Assembly: GCF_947255105.1 (NCBI RefSeq)
Contig: NZ_CAMYFP010000001.1
Coordinates: 1 to 64,000, forward strand
Direction: 5' to 3'
DNA length: 64,000 bases
Source of the DNA: an uncultured Campylobacter sp.
GTDB lineage: Bacteria; Campylobacterota; Campylobacteria; Campylobacterales; Campylobacteraceae
In this document: one piece after another, positions 8,151 through 15,570 of the stretch
How the letters are laid out: every line of letters begins with the position of its first letter
Position numbering within the stretch: the stretch's first letter is position 1
The notes under the pieces: model-generated
Databases searched by the model: none
What the model saw: the letters and a program-made list of their open reading frames with translations, nothing else
Told to the model about the DNA's origin: nothing
Made by a program: the position numbers and the translations under genes

Positions 8151-8399
8151 TTATCTTTTTAAGAGCCAACCAACTATCAAACCAATCCCAAAGGTAACAG
8201 CAGCGCCTTTTAGTGGCTCTTTTTGGATAGATTTACCAATCTCTTCGCCCTTGTCTTTTAGCTTTAACATAGCACTTTCTAACTCATCTGACAAATCGCA
8301 ATTATCCTTTTTTCCAAGCTCTTTTATCCTATCTAAGGCCTCTTTAAGTTCCTCTTTCAAAGAGTCTATCTCTTTTTTCAAACTCTCAACTTCACTCAT
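8151..8399 (-). CDS. DUF883 / YqjD-ElaB-like membrane-anchored protein
   Basis: An 82-residue protein. Residues 1-30 are a Glu/Lys-rich coiled coil (SLKKEIDSLKEELKEALDRI), a second helix follows, and the C-terminus is a single membrane segment with a glycine pattern (VTFGIGLIVGWLLKR). This is the YqjD/ElaB layout; E. coli YqjD tethers ribosomes to the membrane in stationary phase through its helical part, which is a possible but untested role here. Strong AAGGAG at 8405-8410 and a TATAAT at 8423-8428 place the operon start here. Confidence 0.75.
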   Translation of the reverse strand: MSEVESLKKEIDSLKEELKEALDRIKELGKKDNCDLSDELESAMLKLKDKGEEIGKSIQKEPLKGAAVTFGIGLIVGWLLKR

Positions 8400-8422
8400 A
8401 ATGACTCCTTTATTTTTGAGAT

Positions 8423-8428
8423 ATTATA
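8423..8428 (-). promoter_or_regulatory. -10 element of the yqjDE-like operon
   Basis: TATAAT on the minus strand (context GATATAATATC), 24 bases upstream of the ATG at 8399, with AAGGAG between. Confidence 0.6.
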
Positions 8429-8449
8429 TCTTTTTTAAAACAGAAGCGG

Positions 8450-9430
8450 TTAAACAAAATATTTTGCCGCCTCTTGTTTTGTAATAGTTGCTGTTTTTTT
8501 AAATTTCTCATCACGATAAATCAAATTGTAGTCTTGAAAGAGCTTAGTTTTTGCATAGGCAAGCACCAAAGAAAAGGCAAGCTCTAAGTCCGCTTTTGTC
8601 GGCTCTTTGCTAATTAGCGCATATGGTCCAATACACCCATCTAACAAAATCTCGTCAAATTTTGGATTGCAAATGGCGCTTAACTCCCTGTTTTCTACCT
8701 CATCTCTTGATATTATAAGTTTTGCGCCCTCTTCTAGTCTTAGATGTCTTCCAAATTTAAGAAGTTCTATATCTTTGGCGTTTTCTAGTTTTTCGTGATT
8801 TATCACATCTTTCATCTTTTTGCAAAAGCTATCAATAGTTAGCAAACAGCCACCCGCTGGAGCTTCAAAGCTATCAAAGCCAAACTCATCTGCAAGAAGA
8901 AGTTGCCTTTGTCTGCCTCTTCCACTGATGTCTAAGAGCTTTTCCCTATCAACTATCCCATCAAGCTCTGGTTTTGTAGGCTTTAAAAGTTTTGCACTAA
9001 GCGGTCTTAACATCAAGCCTTCGTATTTTAGATTGAGTTTTTCTACGTTTCTCAAAGCCTCTGTTCTTTGGCTCATTGGGCGTTGTCCTACAACTTCGCC
9101 AGATATTATAAATTTGGCATCAAGCTGTTCAAGCATTTCAAAAGCAACTCTAAACATATAGCCATGGCAGTCAATACAGGGATTTAGGTGCTTGCCATAG
9201 CCATATTTTGGGCTAAATAAAACATCTTTTAGATAGCGCTCTTTTATATCTACGATAGCCAACTTTGCTCCCGCTTTGTTGGCATAGTAATTAAGCTTTT
9301 CTTCATCTATCTTTTTGCCGCCAAAGCCCATATCTAAGTGAAGTGCAATGACTTCAAAACCTTGCAAACTCATAAGTTTTATGGCAAGCATACTATCAAG
9401 CCCGCCACTAAATAGTGCTAAACATCTCAT
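8450..9430 (-). CDS. PP-loop ATPase, MnmA/ThiI-like tRNA-thiolation protein
   Basis: A 326-residue protein. SGGLDS at residues 8-13 is the PP-loop pyrophosphatase motif of adenine-nucleotide alpha hydrolases. NPCIDCH near residue 82 and GEVVGQRPMSQR near residue 111 match the MnmA/ThiI-like tRNA sulfur-transfer group, and a further Cys sits in the motif PAGGCL near residue 193. The last third (RLEEGAKLIISRDEVENREL onward) resembles the NFACT-R RNA-binding domain that comparative studies have linked to such PP-loop enzymes. Predicted role: ATP-dependent thiolation of an RNA base; the exact target is unknown. Its ATG overlaps the dnaG stop by four bases (ATGA), so it is translated after primase. 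MnmA itself is usually longer, with different C-terminal domains. Confidence 0.7.
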   Translation of the reverse strand: MRCLALFSGGLDSMLAIKLMSLQGFEVIALHLDMGFGGKKIDEEKLNYYANKAGAKLAIVDIKERYLKDVLFSPKYGYGKHLNPCIDCHGYMFRVAFEMLEQLDAKFIISGEVVGQRPMSQRTEALRNVEKLNLKYEGLMLRPLSAKLLKPTKPELDGIVDREKLLDISGRGRQRQLLLADEFGFDSFEAPAGGCLLTIDSFCKKMKDVINHEKLENAKDIELLKFGRHLRLEEGAKLIISRDEVENRELSAICNPKFDEILLDGCIGPYALISKEPTKADLELAFSLVLAYAKTKLFQDYNLIYRDEKFKKTATITKQEAAKYFV

Positions 9431-11055
9431 AATTTCTCTTCTATTTTTTTAATCATATTTGATATCTCTTCAATTTTTGAAAGCATATCCTCTCCACCTT
9501 TGGCTCGTATCTTCTCCATCTTTGCTCTAAGATATCTTAAATTTAAATTTATGATAGATCTTTTTAGATCTTTGCTACTACAAGGATAAATTCCATCATT
9601 TAACAAAAGCTCTCTAATCTCTGGGCTATCATCGCTCTTTTTTACAATCGCCTCAAAAAGCTCTTTATGAACCAAAAAAAACTTCTCTAATTTTGGCAAA
9701 ACCTGCTCTTTAAAATCTCTATTAAGCACGCTAAATTTCAAAACAGAAAGCTCCAAAGGATCATCTCTTAAGCGGCTAGTCTGTCTAACTACATAGCTCT
9801 TTTTACTTTGCTGTTCAAAAGAGGTTAGACTAAAACTCTCTTTGGGTATATTTAGTAAATTTGAGACATATTTACTATGATCTTGAGCTACAACTTTTGG
9901 AAGAGTTTTGGTGTATTCGATGATTTTAAGTAGTGCATTTTGTTTTTGTTGTGGTCTTGAGAGATCAAACTCTTCTGAGATTTTTTTTATGACAAATCTT
10001 CCGCCCTCTTGTGCGTTACTAAAGATCTTCTCAATCTTTCTTATCTCGCCTCTTAAAACCATATCAGCAGGATCAGCGCCACCTTCCAAAAGCGCCACTG
10101 AACAATCTATTTGATTGGTTGTAAGAAGTTTGGCACTTTTAAAAGCAGCACTAAAACCTGCGCCATCTCCATCAAAACTAAGAGTTACACTCAAGCCCTC
10201 TTTTTTAATAAGCGGCAAATGAGAGGCGGTTAGAGCCGTCCCAAGCACAGCAACGACATTTTTAAAACCCGCCTTATGAAGCATTATGACATCTATATAG
10301 CCTTCTGTAATGATAAGTTTTTTACTCTTAAAGGCCTCTGTTTTTGCGATGTTATATCCATAAAGAACTCTTGATTTGTCAAACAAAAAGCCCTCTGGAC
10401 TATTTACATATTTTGCAGGACTCTGCCCCAAAGTCCTACCACCAAAACCGATAAGTTTGCCTGTGTGACTAAAGATTGGAAAGGTGATTCTGTTTATAAA
10501 ACTAGCATAAACTCCCTGCTCGTTTCTCTTGACGGCGCCAACTTTTATCGCCTCTTCTAGCTCTATCTTCTCATTTTCTAAAAGCCTTAGAGTATTTTGT
10601 GAACTTGGCGCATAACCTATCGAAAAGCGCTCAATGCTCTCTTTATCTATCCCTCTATCGTGTAGATATCTAAGTGCTTCTGGATTTTTATAAAGCACAC
10701 TTTGATAGTAGGCATTTAGTTTTTCTAAGATATATCTATCTTCTCTTTTTTCAACTCTTTTGTTTGTGTAGGTGAGTGTAAAATTGCAAAGTGAGGCAAG
10801 TTTTTCGACAGCCTCTGGATAGCTAAGTCTTTCATAATCCATTATAAATTTAATCACATCGCCGCCCGCCTTGCAGCTAAAGCAGTGAAAAAAGCCCTTA
10901 TCTCTACTCACGCTCATGCTTGGATTTTTGTCATCATGAAAGGGGCAAAGTCCTATGTAGTTACTCCCCGATCTCTTTAGCGGAATATAGTGCTCTATAA
11001 CATCGACAATATCACTAATTTCTAATAATTTTTGGATGCTGTTTTGATCAATCAT
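9427..11055 (-). CDS. dnaG: DNA primase
   Basis: A 542-residue primase that makes RNA primers for replication. The N-terminal zinc finger is CPFH...CFSC at about residues 37-63 (CHC2 type). The catalytic core has the TOPRIM signatures ITEGYIDVI near 249 and LSFDGDGAG near 292. The C-terminal part, about 140 residues, should contact the DnaB helicase. The longest frame starts at a TTG (11061), but the ATG at 11055 giving MIDQNSIQKL aligns better with primase N-termini. No ribosome binding site lies close to it, while a TATAAT is only 7 bases upstream, suggesting a leaderless message. The stop overlaps the following gene by 4 bases. Confidence 0.95.
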   Translation of the reverse strand: MIDQNSIQKLLEISDIVDVIEHYIPLKRSGSNYIGLCPFHDDKNPSMSVSRDKGFFHCFSCKAGGDVIKFIMDYERLSYPEAVEKLASLCNFTLTYTNKRVEKREDRYILEKLNAYYQSVLYKNPEALRYLHDRGIDKESIERFSIGYAPSSQNTLRLLENEKIELEEAIKVGAVKRNEQGVYASFINRITFPIFSHTGKLIGFGGRTLGQSPAKYVNSPEGFLFDKSRVLYGYNIAKTEAFKSKKLIITEGYIDVIMLHKAGFKNVVAVLGTALTASHLPLIKKEGLSVTLSFDGDGAGFSAAFKSAKLLTTNQIDCSVALLEGGADPADMVLRGEIRKIEKIFSNAQEGGRFVIKKISEEFDLSRPQQKQNALLKIIEYTKTLPKVVAQDHSKYVSNLLNIPKESFSLTSFEQQSKKSYVVRQTSRLRDDPLELSVLKFSVLNRDFKEQVLPKLEKFFLVHKELFEAIVKKSDDSPEIRELLLNDGIYPCSSKDLKRSIINLNLRYLRAKMEKIRAKGGEDMLSKIEEISNMIKKIEEKL

Positions 11056-11062
11056 AAGCAAA

Positions 11063-11086
11063 ATTATACATTCTCTTTGTTATAAT
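11063..11086. promoter_or_regulatory. divergent -10 elements between dnaG and lapB-like gene
   Basis: Minus-strand TATAAT at 11063-11068 sits about 7 bases before the dnaG ATG. Plus-strand TATAAT at 11081-11086 serves the TPR gene, whose AAGAGGT ribosome binding site is at 11104-11110. The two boxes are 12 bases apart, so polymerase binding to one should exclude the other. Confidence 0.55.
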
Positions 11087-11113
11087 TAAATTAATTTCAC
11101 CAAAAGAGGTAAC

Positions 11114-12130
11114 TTGCAAGGCTTTTTTTTAGAATACAGAGATCCTATTTTTGGACTTATTATCTTTGTTTCAACTATCTTGATGATAGCCATTTTAAGC
11201 TATATTTGGGGACTTTTTAGTGCAAAAGAACAAAAAGATAGTATAGAGCGGTTTATCAAAAAGTTTAACTCAAACAAAGAGCTTGATAGTAGATATATAA
11301 AGATTTTGGAAGAGAGCGACTTGGAGTGTGGAGCTTATGAGATACTTGCAAGTATGTTTTCAAGATCGGGCGAATTTACAAAAGCTATCGATATCTACTT
11401 AGTAGCGCTAGAAAAAATCAAAGAGAAAAACGATAAGATTTTTATCCTAAATAGCTTAGCAAAGGTCTATTTTAAGGCGGGTTTTCTTAAAAAATCATCT
11501 GAGATATTTTTAGAGTCGATTAAGCTAGATCATAAAAATGGCGATGCTTTAAAGATGCTTGGAGTAATCTATGAAAAGCTCAAGCTCTACGACAAAGAGC
11601 TTGAAGTTTTAGACGCTTTGATGGAGCAAAACTACAATGTGCAAAACGCCATAAGCTATGCCAGAATAAATATGATTATCGATGATGCGACCTTGACCTT
11701 TGATGAAAAGATTAAACGCCTACTAGAAGAAAAAGAGTTTAAATTTCTTGGTAGAGTTATACTTGAGCTTTTTATCAAAAACAAAGAGCCACTCTCCAAT
11801 GTGCCACTTTTTCCAAAACCGCAAGATGCGCTAGATATCATCTGGTATTTAGATGAGAGGATAAATTTAAAAGATAGTAAGTATAAAGCACTCTTTGATG
11901 CAAAAGATGGTAAAGAAACTAACAGCGATATATTTGAGATAAATGCTTTGGCTGCTATGAAAAAAAGCGGCTTTGAAGAGGCGTCGCTCTCCTTTAAATT
12001 TATCTGTCTTGAGTGCAAAAATAGCTTTCCGCTCTTTTTTTATCGTTGTCCAGTTTGCTACAGCTTGGAAAGTGCTAAAATAATAACATCGTTGGTAAAA
12101 AATAGTGAAGAAGATATCCCTTTTTTGTGA
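11114..12130 (+). CDS. LapB/YciM-like TPR protein with C-terminal zinc ribbon
   Basis: A 338-residue protein that starts at TTG (11114), four bases after AAGAGGT. Residues 12-33 form one membrane helix (FGLIIFVSTILMIAILSYIW); the middle is a chain of TPR-like helices (AIDIYLVALEKI, AKVYFKAGFLKKSSEIFLES, LYDKELEVLDAL); the end has two CxxC pairs, CLEC and CPVC, spaced 13 residues apart. Membrane anchor, TPR array and rubredoxin-like metal site in this order match LapB (YciM), which in E. coli links FtsH proteolysis of LpxC to lipopolysaccharide synthesis. That function here is inference. Its 3' end overlaps rnhA by 26 bases. Confidence 0.7.
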   Translation: MQGFFLEYRDPIFGLIIFVSTILMIAILSYIWGLFSAKEQKDSIERFIKKFNSNKELDSRYIKILEESDLECGAYEILASMFSRSGEFTKAIDIYLVALEKIKEKNDKIFILNSLAKVYFKAGFLKKSSEIFLESIKLDHKNGDALKMLGVIYEKLKLYDKELEVLDALMEQNYNVQNAISYARINMIIDDATLTFDEKIKRLLEEKEFKFLGRVILELFIKNKEPLSNVPLFPKPQDALDIIWYLDERINLKDSKYKALFDAKDGKETNSDIFEINALAAMKKSGFEEASLSFKFICLECKNSFPLFFYRCPVCYSLESAKIITSLVKNSEEDIPFL

Positions 12131-12533
12131 TGGTTCATGCCTTGGCAATCCCGGCGTTGGCGGCTGGGCCTATATAGTGAAATTTAAAGAGCATGAAAAA
12201 AAAGAATTTGGCTCGGTTAGTAGCACAACCAACAACCAAATGGAGCTACTTGCCGCTATAAAAGGACTTAGAGTTTTGAAAGAGCCTTGCGAAGTTATGC
12301 TCTATACTGATAGCAGTTATGTTGCAAATGGACTCAATAGTTGGCTTGATAATTGGGTCAAAAAAGAGTTTAAAAAGGTCAAAAATGAAGAGTATTGGAA
12401 AGAGCTCTATAGACTTAAAAATTATCACAAAATAACGGCTATTTGGGTTAGAGGACATAGTGGTCATAAAGAAAATGAAGAGTGTGATACGATGGCTAGA
12501 AATGCCGCTTTGGCTCTTCAAAAAGAAATTTAA
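12105..12533 (+). CDS. rnhA: ribonuclease HI
   Basis: A 142-residue RNase HI, which cuts the RNA strand of RNA-DNA hybrids. The four acidic catalytic positions are present in FCDGSCLGNPG (Asp9), NNQMELLAAI (Glu), YTDSSYV (Asp) and EECDTMARNAA (Asp); the basic handle region LDNWVKKEFKKVKN is also there. Start is GTG at 12105, inside the upstream TPR gene, which implies translational coupling. Length fits the 140-160 residues of the family. Confidence 0.93.
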   Translation: MKKISLFCDGSCLGNPGVGGWAYIVKFKEHEKKEFGSVSSTTNNQMELLAAIKGLRVLKEPCEVMLYTDSSYVANGLNSWLDNWVKKEFKKVKNEEYWKELYRLKNYHKITAIWVRGHSGHKENEECDTMARNAALALQKEI

Positions 12534-12542
12534 AGAGGTAAA

Positions 12543-13223
12543 ATGAGAGAGTTAAAAGAGCTAGAGAAAAATCTGGATTATGAATTTAAAGATAGAGAAC
12601 TTTTTAAGATAGCACTCACTCACAAAAGTGTAAAGCAGACTCAAAACAACGAGAGATTGGAGTTTTTGGGCGATGCTGTGCTAGATCTTGTAGTTGGCGA
12701 ATATCTTTTTAGCAACTACAAAGATGTTGGCGAGGGAGAGCTTTCAAAACTAAGAGCAGCTCTTGTAAATGAGCAGAGTTTTTCAAAACTTGCAAGAAGT
12801 ATTGGGCTTCAAAACTTCATCTACCTTTCATTTGCCGAAGAGCAAAACAACGGAAGAGGGAAAGACTCCATAGTTTGCGATGCTTTTGAGGCTTTAATGG
12901 GGGCAATCTATCTAGAATCAGGACTTAAATTTACCAAAAATTTAGCCATAAAACTTATCAAAAAAGAGTTTCCTGTCATCTCTTTGGACATATTGGAGAA
13001 GGACTACAAAACAAGACTTCAAGAGCTAACTCAGTCAAAAGTAGGCTCAACACCAAAATATGAGCTAATAAGTGCAGTTGGGCCAGATCATAAAAAAGAG
13101 TTTGATATGGCGGTTGTGTTAGATGGCAAGACAATAAGTAGTGGCAAAGGCAGAAGCAAAAAGGCTGCCGAACAAGAGGCTGCCAAAAAAGCAATAGAGA
13201 TTTTAAAGAGAAAATATGAATAG
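12543..13223 (+). CDS. rnc: ribonuclease III
   Basis: A 226-residue double-strand-specific endoribonuclease for rRNA and mRNA processing. The signature ERLEFLGDAVLDLV is at residues 38-51 and the second catalytic acid pair is in DAFEALMGAIYLE near residue 113. A C-terminal double-stranded RNA binding domain spans about residues 154-224 (YKTRLQELTQ, PKYELI, GKGRSKKAAEQEAAKKA). AAAGAGG precedes the ATG. It follows rnhA by 9 bases and overlaps aroC by 8 bases, so rnhA, rnc and aroC form one operon. Confidence 0.95.
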   Translation: MRELKELEKNLDYEFKDRELFKIALTHKSVKQTQNNERLEFLGDAVLDLVVGEYLFSNYKDVGEGELSKLRAALVNEQSFSKLARSIGLQNFIYLSFAEEQNNGRGKDSIVCDAFEALMGAIYLESGLKFTKNLAIKLIKKEFPVISLDILEKDYKTRLQELTQSKVGSTPKYELISAVGPDHKKEFDMAVVLDGKTISSGKGRSKKAAEQEAAKKAIEILKRKYE

Positions 13224-14292
13224 TTTTGGCAAAAAACTCATCCTTACAACCTATGGAGAGAGCCACGGAGTTGGCATTGGTGGTGTGCTTGATGGACTTC
13301 CTGCGGGCATTAGGATGGATCTTGATTTTATACAAGATGAGATAGACAAAAGGAGAGCAAGAACTAGGTTTTCTACGCAAAGAAAAGAGAGCGATACTAT
13401 AGAGATCTATAGCGGTCTTTTTGATGGCTTTACAACAGGGATGCCTATTGGCTTTTTCATAAAAAACAGCAACACCAAGTCAAAAGACTACGATACTATA
13501 AAAGAGCTCTATCGCCCATCACATGCTGATTTTACCTATGATGCTAAATTTGGTATTAGGGACTATAAGGGCGGCGGAAGAAGTAGCGCTAGAGAAAGTG
13601 TTGCTAGAGTTGGGGCTGGTGCTATGGCGCAACTTTTGCTAAATGAGTTTAATATAGAAATTCAAAGTGGGCTTTTTGCCATTGGAAGCAAAACAACAGC
13701 TAAATTTGACTTTGAACTTGCAAAAAACTCAGAAATCTTTGCATTAGGCTGCGAAGATGAGTTTAAAAAAGAGATACTTGATGCAAAAAATAGCCACGAT
13801 AGCGTTGGTGGCGCTGTGCTTACTATAGTTAAAAATCTCCCAAAAGGCCTTGGAGAGGTGCTTTATGATAAGCTTGACGCTAGAATTGCAGCGGCAGTAG
13901 TTGGGATAAATGGCGTAAAGGCGGTTGAGATTGGAGCAGGGGCAAATTTAAGCAAAGAAAGAGCTAGCAAAGCAAACGACCAAATGGATAAAAATGGCTT
14001 TCTTAGCAACAACTCAGGCGGGATTTTGGGTGGTATTTCAAATGGCGAAGAGCTTGTTATCAAAAGCTATTTTAAGCCAACACCATCAATATTTTTGCCA
14101 CTAAAAACGGTTGATAAAGATGGCAATGAAGTGATAATGAAGTTAAAAGGCAGGCACGATCCTTGCATAGCTGTTAGAGGAAGTGTTGTAGTAACAGCGA
14201 TGATAAGACTCCTAATCGCCGATATGATGCTTTTAAACCTAGGCTCCAAGTTAGAGCATCTTCACAAAATCTACTCTAGCGATAAAAACTAA
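13216..14292 (+). CDS. aroC: chorismate synthase
   Basis: A 358-residue enzyme for the last shikimate step, 5-enolpyruvylshikimate-3-phosphate to chorismate, needing reduced FMN. Signatures seen: GESHGVGIGGVLDG at the N-terminus, RPSHADFTYDAKFG near residue 96, GGGRSSARESVARVGAGA near 117 and GRHDPCIAVRG near 312. The ATG lies in the last codons of rnc, so it is coupled to it. The length is normal. The gene ends 11 bases from the convergent stop of the small secreted protein. Confidence 0.95.
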   Translation: MNSFGKKLILTTYGESHGVGIGGVLDGLPAGIRMDLDFIQDEIDKRRARTRFSTQRKESDTIEIYSGLFDGFTTGMPIGFFIKNSNTKSKDYDTIKELYRPSHADFTYDAKFGIRDYKGGGRSSARESVARVGAGAMAQLLLNEFNIEIQSGLFAIGSKTTAKFDFELAKNSEIFALGCEDEFKKEILDAKNSHDSVGGAVLTIVKNLPKGLGEVLYDKLDARIAAAVVGINGVKAVEIGAGANLSKERASKANDQMDKNGFLSNNSGGILGGISNGEELVIKSYFKPTPSIFLPLKTVDKDGNEVIMKLKGRHDPCIAVRGSVVVTAMIRLLIADMMLLNLGSKLEHLHKIYSSDKN

Positions 14293-14303
14293 GACAGGTT
14301 TGA

Positions 14304-14618
14304 CTACTTTTCATAGCCAAGACTGCACTTTTTCTTTGAGAGAGCAAAGAGTATGAAGTTCATATTCTCAACGCTTAACTCTCTAAGCTCTTCTATAAAT
14401 TTAGGCTCATAAATTTTGTCTAAATCTTTGTCACTTAGTGGATAAAATGCCTCTTTTAGCTCTTTTGAAAGCCTTTGAAGCTCTTTTTTGTTGTCACACT
14501 TTAAAAAAGCTTCGTGAAATTTATTCATTATAAATTTGGTCTCATCTATGCTATATTTTGGAATCTCATAACCATAAAGAGTCAAATTTAAAATACAAAA
14601 AATGGTAAATTTTTTCAT
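14304..14618 (-). CDS. small exported hypothetical protein
   Basis: A 104-residue protein of unknown function. The N-terminus MKKFTIFCILNLTLYGYEIP is a signal peptide with probable cleavage after TLYG or GY, so the mature protein of about 85 residues is periplasmic. It is mostly charged helix with two cysteines far apart (CDNKKEL near residue 41 and KKKCSLG near 98) that could form a disulfide. It lies just downstream of sodB on the same strand, after a strong hairpin, and may be expressed by read-through. Confidence 0.65.
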   Translation of the reverse strand: MKKFTIFCILNLTLYGYEIPKYSIDETKFIMNKFHEAFLKCDNKKELQRLSKELKEAFYPLSDKDLDKIYEPKFIEELRELSVENMNFILFALSKKKCSLGYEK

Positions 14619-14630
14619 CTAAAACCAACT

Positions 14631-14653
14631 TAGTTGGCGAAAACCGCCAACTA
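14631..14653 (-). terminator. hairpin after sodB
   Basis: A perfect 9-base stem TAGTTGGCG/CGCCAACTA with a 5-base loop, between sodB and the small exported gene. Read on the minus strand, the loop side is GTTTT and the stem is followed by AAGTTGGTTTT, so it could terminate or attenuate sodB read-through. Confidence 0.6.
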
Positions 14654-14671
14654 TTAGCTGTTATTTTGCTG

Positions 14672-15325
14672 TTATTTATGGTTGCAGCAGCTTTTGCCTT
14701 TGCCACCACAGCAGTGAAGCTCATGCATATAGAACTCAACTGATCCCATGCCCTCTTTTAACGCCCACTCATAAGCTTGTGAGACAAATTCCCAGTTGAT
14801 ATTTTCATAAAACTTATCTAGATATTTTGCTCTTGCGTTTTTTACATCTATGTAGTATGCATGCTCCCAAACATCAACTACTAGTAGCGGTACTTTGCCC
14901 TCTGTAACAGGAGTGTTTGCATTGCTTGTTTGGACTATTTCTAGTTTTTTATCTTTAGGATTATAAACTAACCAACACCAGCCAGATCCAAAAAGTGTAG
15001 TACTAGCGTTTAAAAACTCCTCTTTGAAGTTTTTAAAGTTTTTCTCCAATGCCTCTTTTAACTCGCTACTCATATCTGATTTTTTAGCTATACAGTCCCA
15101 ATAAAAGTCGTGGTTATAGACTTGAGCTGCATTATTAAAAACACCCTTGCTTGACTTTGTTACTAACTCAAAAAGACTTTTGCCACTAAACTCGCCCTCT
15201 TTTGTAAGGTTGTTTAGGTTATTTACATAGGTTTGGTGATGTTTTCCGTAGTGGAACTCACAGGTCTCCTTGCTAACAACTGCATTTTTTGCAGGGTCAA
15301 ATGGTAATTCTCTTAATTTAAACAT
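14672..15325 (-). CDS. sodB: iron superoxide dismutase with Cys/His C-terminal tail
   Basis: A 217-residue Fe/Mn-type superoxide dismutase that converts superoxide to peroxide and oxygen. Metal ligands are visible: the first His in FHYGKHHQTYVNNL (residue 25), the His in YNHDFYW, and Asp and His in VDVWEHAYYID. The Fe-type context (NAAQVYNHDFYW, GSGWCWLV) supports SodB. The core ends near residue 197; the remaining 20 residues form a tail with HELHCCGGKGKSCCNHK, two CC pairs and flanking His, which is not part of the usual SodB and looks like a metal-binding extension. AAAGGAA precedes the ATG. Transcribed alone, with a hairpin after it. Confidence 0.93.
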   Translation of the reverse strand: MFKLRELPFDPAKNAVVSKETCEFHYGKHHQTYVNNLNNLTKEGEFSGKSLFELVTKSSKGVFNNAAQVYNHDFYWDCIAKKSDMSSELKEALEKNFKNFKEEFLNASTTLFGSGWCWLVYNPKDKKLEIVQTSNANTPVTEGKVPLLVVDVWEHAYYIDVKNARAKYLDKFYENINWEFVSQAYEWALKEGMGSVEFYMHELHCCGGKGKSCCNHK

Positions 15326-15403
15326 ATCTATTCCTTTCTTTTTTGTGATATCCTCAATGATAACATCAAATTCTAATCAAATTTTAAATATAAATTTTAC
15401 AGA

Positions 15404-15547
15404 CTAATAACTTTCCTCTTCATTTTCATCGTCATCATAATCATCATCTTCGTATTCATCCTCTTCGTCATCTAAAAGATCATCATCTACATATGAGTCT
15501 TCATCTTCATAGCTATAATCGCCATCGTCATAATAATTTTTATTCAT
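15404..15547 (-). CDS. 47-residue ultra-acidic protein
   Basis: A short ORF with a strong AAAGGAG six bases before the ATG. It begins MNKNYYDDGDYSYEDEDSYV and continues as an almost unbroken Asp/Glu/Tyr sequence: 27 of 47 residues are acidic, 8 are Tyr and only one is Lys. There is no hydrophobic core, no signal peptide and no cysteine. It sits 23 bases downstream of mscS on the same strand and so is probably in the mscS transcript. I recognise no family. Such a composition would suit a disordered protein that binds cations or basic partners, but this is inference; acidic stretches can also be annotated away as low complexity. Confidence 0.65.
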   Translation of the reverse strand: MNKNYYDDGDYSYEDEDSYVDDDLLDDEEDEYEDDDYDDDENEEESY

Positions 15548-15570
15548 TTTTTCTCCTTTGAAAGATAACT

